From Prostheceraeus crozeri (Eukaryota > Platyhelminthes > Polycladida > Euryleptidae), in the NCBI GenBank assembly GCA_907163375.1, contig CAJQUW010000498.1, positions 372,001 through 436,000 on the forward strand: a stretch of 64,000 nt of DNA, given 5' to 3'. Under the pieces are notes generated by a model. It ran no database searches and was not told the DNA's origin. It worked only from the letters and a program-made list of their open reading frames with translations. The position numbers and the translations under genes are program-made. Shown piece by piece: positions 25,446-36,662 of this stretch. The stretch's first letter is position 1. Every line of letters starts with the position of its first letter.

Positions 25446-27160
25446 CATCGACAGACGAAGAAGAATTCAATATCGAAAAATACATTGATAGCGAAAGCGA
25501 TGGCAACCAGTACGAGGATGTCGAGCCAGGACCAGATGTCGTTTCTCCTAGTGGTGATACTTGAACAAGAAATCTACCAGAAACACGAGGTCCAGCTAAA
25601 CGAGAAGATATCGTGCGACAACAAGGTGGTGCCACAAGATATGCTTTACAAAGAATCAACTCTTTAGTCGACGCATGGAAGTTAATCTTCAATGACAGTG
25701 AGTTGTCGATTCTACAAATGCTGAGGGAAAAACGGATCTATGGAGATTCTTTCGTGAAAGCAGACTTTATCGAACTGTACGCTTATATTGGACTCATGCA
25801 CCTGCCAGGTCTCTATCAAGATACCGAACCATTGCAGCACCTATGGAATAAGGACTTTGGCAGACCAATCTTCCCTCCAACTATGGGATTTCAAAGGTTC
25901 AAAAGTTTACTTCGCACCCTACGTTTCGATGACCGTGCTCGATTTAGAAATGATAAATTTGCTCCCATAAGATAACTTTTCACAAAATTCCAAAATACTA
26001 TACTTCGCTTTTACTGACTGCAAGAGACTACAACAGTTGACGAGCAAGGCATTCATTGCATTCACGACATGGTTTAAGATGCTTTGGTGGACAATCGATC
26101 CCCGTTACTTGCCTTAATGTCGGCGGTCACAATTGTGACGAGTTATTTATTCATTGATTATTATTCCCTTGACAACTGATGTGTGGTGGTGAGGGTTTGA
26201 TCCTGCCAATTGACACAGCTGTGTAAGTGGCTCGTAGCTTAGTTGGTTAGAGCACAGGTCTTCTTCACCAAATCGGTGTGCTTTTCTTCAAAACAAACCA
26301 TATACATTTGGTAGAAAGTTTTGGATTGCGACTGATGCAGCAAGTCATTGCGCATTGACCATATGAAAATATCTTGGAAAAGAAGAAGGCGTTGTACGGA
26401 CAGAGACAGTTAAAGAATCAACAGTCCTTCAACTCGTCGAACCTTTCAAAGAGAGTGGGCTTGAAGTTGTCGAGGATAATTTCTTTATCTCTCTGGAGTT
26501 GGCAAGAAAGTTCAGAGAAAAGGTATGACGAATCTCGGGACTATTTGCTCAAATACCGACGATACCGACGAAATGAGACCCATTGTCCAGGAAGTCGTGA
26601 GCAATATTCATCTGTGCTTGTGTTCCATTATGAAGGAGAGGCCGCTGTTGTCAGCTATATCTAGAAACGAAATATGATCGTGTTGCTCTTGACTTCTTCG
26701 AAGTTCTCATCGTCCATTGACAACTCCTCGACAAAGAGAAAACTTCTTATCATTCTTCAATATAACATGAAGAAAAGGGGTGTAGATAAGGTAGATTAAA
26801 TGCTTCAGCATTATTCTACCAAGATGGCCCCCGCCGATGGCCACTGGCAGTATTTTGTAACCTGTGCTAGATATCACATTGCTGAATGCACTTTTTCTTT
26901 GGAAAGACTCTAAAAATCAGTCATCTCAATTTCATTTTATTCATGAAGTGACAACTGATTTACTCGAGTGTCTAAAGGATAAGCGATCTTTGATACTCCT
27001 TCATCCATCAAGGGTACTCGAAGGTGCCATCTCTAGGAAGCGCAGAAATTGCAATTTTTGCGACAAAAACAATCGCAATAAGACACAGAACGTTCGTTTC
27101 TCTTGTAAGAAGTTCGTGCACGGTCAACATACATACCAGTCAGAGAATTTTGTCTGAATT
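25446..27160 (+). pseudogene. piggyBac transposase, decayed and interrupted
   Basis: Once a cut-and-paste transposase acting at TTAA sites. In order: an acidic N-terminus (DEEEFNIEKYIDSESDGNQY), an in-frame TGA at 25562, the DDE_Tnp_1_7 start (FIELYAYIGLMHLPGLYQDT, HLWNKDFGRPIFPPTMG, RFKSLLRTLRFDD) and a TAA at 25973. Next comes TVDEQ at about 26037 with the first catalytic Asp. A repeat insertion follows at 26056-26258. The frame then resumes with RCAFLQNKPYTFGRKFWIAT and the second Asp (ATDAASH), the third Asp in VEDNFF, and GVDKVD near 26780. It ends in a cysteine-rich C-terminal zinc-finger-like region (CDKNNRNKTQNVRFSCKK). Several stops and frameshifts make it dead. Terminal repeats and TTAA flanks were not found. 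Confidence 0.85.
26056..26258 (+). repeat. repeat inserted in piggyBac; core shared with 41.3 kb
   Basis: The first 85 bp (26056-26140) reappear in reverse complement at 41337-41422 with few mismatches. They include GACAATCGATCCCCG and the 14-bp perfect palindrome GTCACAATTGTGAC. Downstream come a B-box-like GGGTTTGATCCTGCC and, at 26228-26256, a tRNA A-box-like stretch (TAGCTTAGTTGGTTAGAGCA) cut off at the junction with transposase sequence. GAGCA occurs at both junctions. It is probably a rearranged or composite tRNA-related SINE. Confidence 0.55.
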
Positions 27161-29442
27161 GTAAGAATTAAAAATTGCTAGCATTGTTTACTACTTAGAA
27201 TTTTATGCGCTTTATAGTACAATGTTAATAATGGAAAATCGCAATATATTCTCTTTTAATAAACAATTTTGGCTGTGAAAATGAACTTTTACAACGTTTA
27301 TGCTATGAAACGATTTAAAAGGTGTAAAGCAAACTCGAGATTTTGTGATAAAGATGTGAGGTCAAAATGAGTCGAAGAAAATGATTTTGTGCGTTCTCTG
27401 GTTAATAAAAAAGAGTAGTTTAAATGGTCGAAAGTTAGGAAAGCTCATGGATTATTGTTATAGTTCGTACACTACAACTGTGCAAGAATCAGTTGTGAAT
27501 AGAACGTACGGGCCACCATTGACCCACATCAACGTTCAAAGGTACTGTTTGAAGATGTAATGTGAATGGGAAGGAATCAATCAGTGAAATGTTCACAAAC
27601 CTAATGATTTGGAGTTCATAGCTGTATGTATTATGGATGTTAATGAATGTAAAAAACGAAAAGAAATCCAATTATTTCACGATCTTTATATAAGAAATAC
27701 TGCATGTATGAAGCAATCTTGCAATGCAAGCATAAGTTTGAATGCAGTGAAAGGAAGACAATAGCACCTGCTTGAATTTAGATGATGTTTATTACGGTAC
27801 TGCTTGTTCACATCCATGGAAAGTACAGCTCGTGCAGCAAAAATTATTCTTCCATAATTATTTAGTTACATGCTTGTATCATTGCAGACGTAAGGCGTGA
27901 ACGCATACCTCATTATTTTCTGTGTAATATATATTGCTTATTTAAACACTACTAACAAAGATTATCAATAGTCAGTAGATGTATCCCTGCTAGTAAGAAA
28001 GGTTTTAAATCTTCGCAAAACTACTGTGCTTACAATGCTTAAAACTGAAAAGAAATTGACATGATAGACTGTCGATAGACTAACAAGATTTGCTTGAAAT
28101 GCATGCAATAAGATACCAATTTGTCGACCTCCCTCATGTAGCTGCATCTTCAGACTATGGCGAAATCTGCGCCATGAAACTAATTGATATTTTCATTACT
28201 CCGCATGTTTCAAAATTCAATTTCTTGCACACGCGATCGTATTTGTCAAAGTTCAATTACTGACAGCTTTAGCGCAAGTATAGGATTTTATTGTTGAATT
28301 ATGCAAAACCATGACATGACCGCATGTACTCATCTGAGAAATCATATTTCAGAGACAATTAGCTTGTCACAAAATGTTGTCTTACACGCTTTGATGTAGG
28401 AAGCTGACGTCAATCGTGGAAAACGATCACCTATCATGGTGCAGTATCATATTCATGCTTATCATATGTATACAATCACCCTTGGATATCGAAATAGTCG
28501 CTGATATTATTTGAATTATTTCGAAGAAAACTGATTTAGTTAGGCTTGGGATTTGGAATGGCCAATCTTTCTGTAATGTTTCGAAATCTAATAAAGCAAT
28601 TCTTTGGGACAAGATTCGAAACTTTGTAGATCAAAATCCGTCTAATTTATCAATTAAAGACACCGTCATCACGCATTATTTTTAAATTTTCGCCACAAGC
28701 AGAACAAAGCTTGAAGCTGCATATTGCAATCCACTGTTATACATTGAATCCAGCTAAAAAGCCAGTCAGTGCAGTTGTAAACATTGCAGCGACATAAATA
28801 TGAAGGTGAGTTTCATCACGCAGTAAAAAATTGGAGCCTCATTCATTCTAACGATTTTTGACGAAGTCAGTGAATCGTGAAAATCATGCTAGCTTAGTAT
28901 ACTTGTATCAATTAATCTTTATAGATATTCTCAAGTGATTCGCAAGCATTTTTAAACATTTTAATCAATGTGGATTTTTCAAGAAATCTTGCAGCACAAT
29001 TTATTGATTTTGATATATATTTGGTCTCTGTAAAAACTGACATGAAGATGCGATTTTCCTGATGAGAGCACATAATTATATTGTTTAAGCGAATCACTTT
29101 GCTGGAAGTACAAGATGATTCAAAACGGTGGCATATGCAGGAACTTACTAAGTGGGCAAAAAGAAATTCTTAATGCCTTACAGAGATAGGGAAGATAGTC
29201 GTGAGTCGCTTGCGGATTGCTGTGAATTCCTTTAAAATGCTCCGATCGCCACCATTCCTTCAGATTCAAAGAATTCAAATCATTGCACGAAGGTCTTCTC
29301 GATAATATTGGTCCTTCTGATCATTATTAAAAAAGCTGGCAGGTTCACGAAAATACGTTCACAAATACGTTCGTTGCTTGACATCGACTCCGTCTCTTTG
29401 GTGTGAACTGACTGCTCATTGTTTGATTGTTATGATACTATT
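27161..29442. other. no recognised feature
   Basis: AT-rich sequence without supported genes. The first part may include the untranslated end of the piggyBac copy. Confidence 0.4.
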
Positions 29443-29753
29443 AGTCTGGCAGCCAGAGCGAGTTTCTGCAGGGAACCTCATACACATGATAGGCATTCCA
29501 TATCAAAAATTATGGCCATAGACTCAATATTTTTCAGTTGATAAGAGAAAACATAGAAAATTTTACTTGGCCAAAAACTGCGATCTGAGTCCTATTGGAT
29601 TAATGTGTTTTTCTTTGATCTTGTCTGAAAAAAAGAGGAACTAACTAGAACTCGACAGGCACAGATTCGCAGTAGGAATATGGTGCACATCATTCTCTGA
29701 AAGTCTCACTTTCGGCCTCGTTCCCTGCAGAAACTCTCTCTGGCTGCCGGACT
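29443..29753. repeat. MITE, 311 bp
   Basis: Terminal inverted repeats of about 35 bp with three mismatches. The left end reads AGTCTGGCAGCCAGAG and continues GAGTTTCTGCAGGGAAC; the right end is its complement. There is no open frame inside. The flanking duplication is unclear, so the superfamily is not assigned. Confidence 0.65.
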
Positions 29754-32098
29754 TTACGTCAGCAGATTGTGCCATTTCATTAGCGCCACAAGTTCTTATG
29801 CTTCCTTTCTAGTCAAGCAGAAGAATACCATGTCATGTGCAGATGGACAATTTTTTCCACTAAATCGTGATATGCCTTACGTAGTTCGATTCTTGAAATC
29901 GCTTTTCGACCAGACAAAACCTATCTGACAGATTTCAAATGCAGAAAACCGAGGAATTTCTGCAATTTCATTGTGCGATAATGTAGCGGATGCAATCTGT
30001 AATTTTCGTGAAGGTCGAACGTAGTCTACGTTGTTCCCAAGCTCTTCAGTTCTTTAATGCTGCATGAATAAATCAAGTCCGAGTTTTGTTCAGTAAATGT
30101 ACAATTCTGATTTCTTTTTACTAACAACCCAAATTATGCATATACAATTTGACAGAAATACTGTTAAATTGTTTTTTGTCAGCAATCTGTTGCTGCTATC
30201 GCCATCATTCGTGTAAGAACAGAATGCACAACTCGCAAAGCATCAGGGTGGGAACCGGCCGCCACCTATGAATTTGAAGAGTGACTGGACAAACGACCGG
30301 CTACTCAGTGCACTTTATAAAAAGGTGTACTTTTATTTTAAAACTGTGAACATACAAAATTGCTGATGGCTGACGATGCCACAGAATAACCGCCACAAAT
30401 CAACAGGAAAATTTATAAAGCTTTTGCTGCTTTTCTGATTTTTTAAGAGGTTTTCATAAGGTTTTCAAAAGACACAACTATTTGGAAAAGCGCAATAAGT
30501 TTAAGTTATATAAGTCTATCGCTGAATTCTCGGCAGGTTTTGCTTGATGCTGATTGTAAGCGAAGCTTATTCTTCGTAATTCATAGTTCGAAGCTCTCAT
30601 AGCTGGCTTAACGGCAATAACATCACGTGGACACTAATCTACAGACAATTAATTAATTTACATGATGCATGTAGTTTCGAGCCCTTCTTTGTCTGAAACA
30701 AAGATTCTAGAATCATATATTCTGGCCTACATTAATTGAATTTCTCATGAATTGCGTGTTCTTTAGTCTATCTATCGAAAGATTTTTCCAATTCTTGAAA
30801 ACATTATTACGCATGCGTGATAATGCATGTATGCTGTTGTTCATTCTCTTCTAGACACGTACAAAATGCATTATCATGAGCGAATAATTGTCTTATAACC
30901 TGATTGAAGATCATTTAGGATAGAAATTGACAAAATTCAGTATCGGTGTGCTTCATCTGGAACTTATGCATATCCGGAGTACTGATAGGCCTGCCATTGC
31001 TGTATTTCACGTGGGCTATATTGAAATCGAAGGATGTTTAACGGTCCAAGTTGACCAGCTGCCGCCATTAGCCAGTCGGTGGGCTTAGAGACTTATACCG
31101 AATTTCGGTTATAAATCTCAACAATATTTATTGCCATTTACAAACTCAATTCATTTGAAGCGCTGAAAAGTTAATTTTGAGTACGAAAATAGACTGATGG
31201 GATTGATTTGTAATACAACTCAAATAAATGTAGCGTGGAACGTATTTTGAAACGTGGTAGATTTTCTTCTAAAAAGCAAACATCCCTATGTATCTGCCTA
31301 TCTGTGATATTCTAAAGTTCAAACTAACTCCAAATGTGGTTGTTGATAGCCAGGCCGACTTGAAAAATCCAAGTGATTAGGAAGAGACACACAAATTACT
31401 ATTCAACTGCGCGATTGCTTGTAAAAACGTATACAAGAAACATTTATAAAATAGCTCAATTTCTTATGCACTATTCGATGCTTAATATTAGATGTTTATA
31501 TTATATCTAGAAGCATACGCAACCCCCGTATGGAAAGGGTTCATTTATCCGGTTAAAAGAAGATAAAATGGAGGGAGAAAGTACATTTGGTGGCACACTG
31601 CCACCTCTACTCGCTATTTCAATTTTTCTGCATTTTGAATGACTGATTTTGCGGCGAGCACTAGCTGAGGGTGATAATCACATTTCAATTTTTCATTGAT
31701 ATTAATGAAAATTCGGTAATGATATTTCGGCTCTATTCTACAGTAATAGTTTTTTGTAGTTTCCCCCGCCAGTATCGCACTTTGCTGGGATCGCAAGAAG
31801 TCGAATAGCATCATGTGTTAAGTGGATGAGTTTAATGATGTACAAGATATCGGGAAACTCATACTGACAGCGATGATGACTCATTATGTGACGTCACAAT
31901 CTGTGCACATACTAACTTCCAAGGGAAGCGTAATGTAATTGGAATCGAATTGTAACTGTCATGCCGCAATGATTCGCCTTGTAAATCGGGTTTCGACAGT
32001 CCATGTGTTGTTCGATATCTGTTCAAATGCAGTCAAATCGGTAGTTATAGTAATGACCATCTTTGGGTCCTGAAACCCAAACGAGATAACTGGCTACA
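29754..32098. other. no recognised feature
   Basis: AT-rich, nothing supported apart from short frames that look random. Confidence 0.4.
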
Positions 32099-33059
32099 CT
32101 GTAAACCAGAGTTGGAAGTGGGTCGTGGGTCATGGGTCAGGTGGGTCAGGTGGGTCACATTTAGCGTGGGTCAGACTTCATTGACCCACTTCCAACCAGT
32201 TTGACCCATGATAGATGTGACGATCTCAAATACAGTAAACTTCATTTATTCGTATTCTTATCATTCATGAAAAATGATTGAGTCAGTGTCACTAAAAGGG
32301 GTTGATGGATGCACACAGTCAAAATATGCAACACTATTGACTTTCACACGCCTCATACAGTTTCGAAAGGGGGAGAAATTCCAGGCTTGCCGTGGGAATT
32401 GATTTTGAATTCCCATTCCCACGGGATTTTTCAGTATTTCCCATCAGAATTCCCATGGCTCATTACTCTTCCAATATTCGGTTTATGGTTCTCTTCTTTC
32501 GGACTACAAGTCGATTAACGGATTTTCGTAATTGAACTGATGAGATTAAGCGCTTTTAGTTGACCTATCTTTTGGATGAAAAAGTATTGGCAAATCAATC
32601 TATCTTATTTTGTAATTTCCAAAAATTGCAAGTTTTTGCTAATTATCAAAAATATCTATCATTTTGTTTCAGGGTTTAGTCAATCAATAAAGACGACTTC
32701 ATCGAAATAGTCTTCGATTACATATAGGCCCATACATACACATATTCGCATGTCTATTCACTCTGATTCACTTCATGCGGTGCCGTACTTGTGATGAACA
32801 TGGCAAACTTCTAGCTCATCGCAATATCATATTTAAGTTTACAATACAAGTAGAGTGCCTGTATACAAGCAATGAAGTCAATACTTCGCCTACGCATATT
32901 TCTATGACTTATCAACAGAAAACAACTACTGATTTATGAATGTGATAATACGCTCGCTCGCATCCCATGTATTTAGGTACGGTGTAATTCCAATTCTATC
33001 TAACTTTGATGATAAAGCCACAAATGCAAAAAGACAAATTTATATTCGAGAAACAAACA

Positions 33060-34240
33060 TTCATTGAAAATTTGTCCAAGGATTGACAAACGTTGCTGCT
33101 AAAAAGGCATCAAACATTAAAAAATATCAATGGATTGATGAAAGCTATATATTATAAAAACTCTCCAATGTAGGCCCTATTATGTATAAAGGCCTACGAA
33201 TGACAGTACTACAATCTAAGAATAGCAGATCTTCAATAAATTATCAATGGACTAACAACCGTTACTTTGAGACCCGCGTGATGCCGAATGAAGACCATCG
33301 ATGGATTAGATAGCAAAAAACAGATTTGATGCACTCCCTAATTTATTGGCAAGTTTAAGTAAAAGGTTAAAAAGAAATTTACACACCCGACGTTTCGTAT
33401 CACAGATACATAATCATGGGTAGAGAAATAGGACAATGCAATCATTTAAATACAAAGTCAAGCGTTAAAGACTGTTCATCTCTTGTTTTCGATTCAACTT
33501 AGGACAATAGCGATCAATGCAGTTAACTTCAGAGATACGAATGCGAACAGGGTCAGATTGACGATCTAGAAATTCAATATCAAAGTCATCAATACTTAAC
33601 AGACAGTTAGGATGATCATTCATGATGTGGTCCGACAGCGCACTTTTGAATCCGAAAGTGATCATCCTAACTGTCTGTTAAGTATTGATGACTTTGATAT
33701 TGAATTTCTAGATCGTCAATCTGACCCTGTTCGCACTCGTATCTCTGAAGCTAACTGCATTGATCGCTATTGTCCTAAGTTGAATCGAAAACAAGAGATG
33801 AACAGTCTTTAACGCTTGACTTTGTATTTAAATGATTGCATTGTCCTATTTCTCTACCCATGATTATGTATCTGTGATACGAAACGTCGGGTGTGTAAAT
33901 TTCTTTTTAACCTTTTACTTAAACTTGCCAATAAATTAGGGAGTGCATCAAATCTGTTTTTTGCTATCTAACTATGAATAACCTCCCGTGTATGGCTGTA
34001 AATCGCATCGATGGATTAACAAGCGTCACTTTGAAAACCATCAAGGCAAAAGCAAATACTCAAGAAAATATCAATGGATTAACAAACAAAATGCGGGTAT
34101 AAAAACAATCATGAGAATAGCAGATACTGAAGTAAAATATCAATGGATTAACAAACGCAAAACGCTACCATGCGGCAATGAAGGCCATCAAGAGAATAGC
34201 CGATGCACTAGAAAAATGTCAATGGATTAACAAACGTTGT
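33060..34240. repeat. degenerate tandem array, ATCAATGGATTAACAAACG units
   Basis: Units anchored by TCAATGGATTAACAAACG recur at about 33130, 33245, 33298 (interrupted), 34008, 34071, 34140 and 34219. Neighbouring starts on the right side are 63, 69 and 79 bp apart. Between anchors the sequence is loosely conserved (ATGAAGGCCATCAAGAGAATAGC-like). The array is split by the palindrome at 33306-33971 and lies in the non-coding 3' part of the inner hAT. Confidence 0.7.
33306..33971. mobile_element. head-to-head pair of Penelope-like 3' ends (palindrome)
   Basis: Two 313-bp arms (33306-33618 and 33659-33971) are inverted copies differing at about two positions, around a 40-bp spacer. Each arm encodes the end of a GIY-YIG domain, on the minus strand in the left arm and the plus strand in the right: DHPNCLLSIDDFDIEFLDRQ, then a divergent stretch, then NCIDRYCPKLNRKQEMNSL and a stop. 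Penelope-like proteins typically end in such a P-x-LNR block. The left copy extends slightly further 5' (SDHIMNDHPNC). Each 3' untranslated part carries GAAACGTCGGGTGTGTA behind a short stem (GTATC, TGT, GATAC), the layout of hammerhead-ribozyme motifs known in these elements, but with a degenerate core. Both 3' ends point outward. Confidence 0.82.
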
Positions 34241-34292
34241 TATGAAATATATCAAATGAATAACAAATGTTCATGCAAACCTAGGAACTGAA

Positions 34293-36330
34293 TTATAATA
34301 CAGTCTCTAACTTACAAGCATATTTTGTGTAAATCATAGCGCTGAGCTTGTCAGGCTTGAGCCTTTTTCGAAGCTTTGATAAGAGAATCCCCGCCTCGCT
34401 GAATAGTCTTTCTACAGAAGCCGATGACACTGGGGTGGGAAAAAGAATTTTTTCACACTTTGACTCATTTGTGATCCTTTCTCTTTCCAAAAATCCTTGG
34501 TCGGATGTCTGGAGGCCACACGAATGGTCTCAAAAAGCAACATTTCTGCTTCAAGTTGTTCATGAAGCGAAGTCTTCATGCGCTTTGGGCGTGGAGCAAA
34601 CAATGTCTCAAACGGATCACTGGATGTCGAGGGCTCACGTTCCTGGTTATCACTGACTTTGTCCGTGGGGATATCAGATATATGCATTGAATCAAGCAGC
34701 TGATTCAAATAGTTCACAACACTCGATTTGAATCCTTGCATCTCCTGCTCCCATTCATTCATGAACACCTGCAATTCTCGGGTCTTTTTGCTGGAATATC
34801 TAAGAGTTTTCACCATATCCAAAGCCGTGTTGCAGACATCAATGCCTGACAAATAACAAGCCGCTTTTGCAAATGATGAACCACAATATGACCACAGCTT
34901 CTTTCTCATCTGGTTTCGTAGAAGGCAGCAAGTCTCCCGAGCGATGGCAGGCACTTCTTCACTAATCTGCATTTGGAACAAGTGAATATCCAAAGTAAGA
35001 TAGTTCAGGTAAGATAGATGAGAAGTTGGCTCATCAACCTCAACTCTGTCAAAGAAGCACTTGACGGCTTCCATAATATCCAACAGAGATTTCAGTGAAG
35101 GTAAAGGTGGCAAATTGTCAGATACATGAGTCTTCCTCTGACAGAAATGCAGTGTAGTTGTCCACCGCAGATCGAAGTCGAGAATGTTGAAAGCGCCATG
35201 GGCGAGTCGTGCTTTTATCAGGAATAGCACGCTTCAGTCGCTTCGCATTTTGGTCGCGTACATTATAGAAAGATTCCACAGAAGTCAGATTAGACAGCAT
35301 GCCACTTAGTAATTCTGGTGGAGACTTCTCGAAAACGTCCTTGACACAAGTCGACAAGGCATGTTCGGTACAACCAATTCTACCACCCAAGTTCAGCGTC
35401 GTCTAAACGGCCGTCGAACGCTGCGACCATTTTCGGTTCGTTGTCACTAACTATAAAGATAGGTTGAGAGAGCTCACCCTGTTTTTCATCATCCGGTGAC
35501 TTAATGCATTCTTCGAAAATTTTGAAAGTGAACGAAGCGTCGTGTGGTACATCATCCAAATCACAAATCTTAAGTGGATAACTGAACCAACGCCAATCTT
35601 TATCGAGTCCACAAGCAACAATAGCAAAATAAGAAAGTCGATGTTCATGTCTTCCAGATCAAAAATCAATCATGCATGATACACCAGCATCCGGATCGTT
35701 GAGACTGTTTCTAAAATGATGTTGCAACTTGCATAGGATTGCTCTCCCTCAGTCATTAACCACGATGAAATGTAATTTCGTCCGATGGAATAGTCATTGA
35801 TCTTGTTGTTTCTGTGCGTTACCGAAGAAGCGAAGTTTGCGCAAGGAGATGCAATTTGAGCCATGGCGTTGATGGACACAGTCGGATGGGCACAAACAAG
35901 CTTCACTTCATGCTGTTGCCATTGTTCATTTGCTTCTTTCGGAAGAGGAGGCTTGCTTGTTGATGAAGCACACTGAAAACTTCGGTGAATGGTGAGTTGA
36001 TTGGACGTCGCCGTCGCCGGTCCGCAGTTTTTCTCGAGATGGCGCTTTATTGCACTGACCCCACTCTGGTTGACCCACTGTCCTCTTGTCTTCTTAAACC
36101 AAAGAAACAATTTCTTACAGGCATCACAGTGAAGGAAAGGGTCAACAATGGTTTCTTGTCGTCTCCTAAGCTCTCGGCAACCGGTGATATGTCCACTTGC
36201 ACGGCCTTTATCCTCGAATCAAGATTGGCACTACCACTGGTTAATGACTTCGGTGGCGGAACAAATGATACACGAGCAGCAGAAATGTGCTGTTGCAGAG
36301 TTTTTTGTCTACTTCGAAGAACTTGTTCGA
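34293..36330 (-). pseudogene. hAT transposase, frameshifted
   Basis: Transposase remains of the inner hAT. At the 5' side is a BED-type zinc finger: CDACKKLF, then SAIKRHLEKNC. The catalytic region follows, with KICDLDDVPHDASFT, then IVSDNEPKMVAAFDG, where the SDN aspartate fits the second catalytic position. A long frame at 34412-35230 contains CWSYCG-like helical-domain residues and acidic linkers. The C-terminal dimerisation domain reads SSASVERLFSEAGILLSKLR, then KPDKLSAMIYTKYA at 34293-34440. The coding sequence is broken by at least four frameshifts or stops across these parts, so no protein can be made. Family assignment rests on the SSASVERLFS block and the flanking 8-bp duplication. 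Confidence 0.87.
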
Positions 36331-36640
36331 AGACATCGCAGCGACGACCTGCCTCAGAGTGGGAACTGAAGTTGCAGACGATTATAATTACATCATATAG
36401 CTCGGTTCCTCTTCGGTCTGCAGCCTAATGAATCATCGCCAAGCGTCAATCAGGGGAACAGAATGTTTTGCGAGCTCACATTCCCTCACTTGAATTGTCA
36501 AAAGTTGCGTAAGTGAAATTGATCATGCAGCGCATGGGGCGAGAGAATCGGTCGTTCACTGACATGGATACTGATTCTCCTCCCGTCGGTTGACGATGCG
36601 AATTGACAGACAGCATCATCAGATAATTACATAATCCAGG

Positions 36641-36662
36641 TTCTCTCTCTCTCTCTCTCTCA
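36641..36662. repeat. (CT)n microsatellite
   Basis: About eleven CT dinucleotides, inside the inner hAT upstream of its transposase. Confidence 0.95.

Noticed and set aside
34505-34690. Plus-strand frames across the inner hAT transposase
   Set aside because: Antisense shadows of the hAT coding remains.
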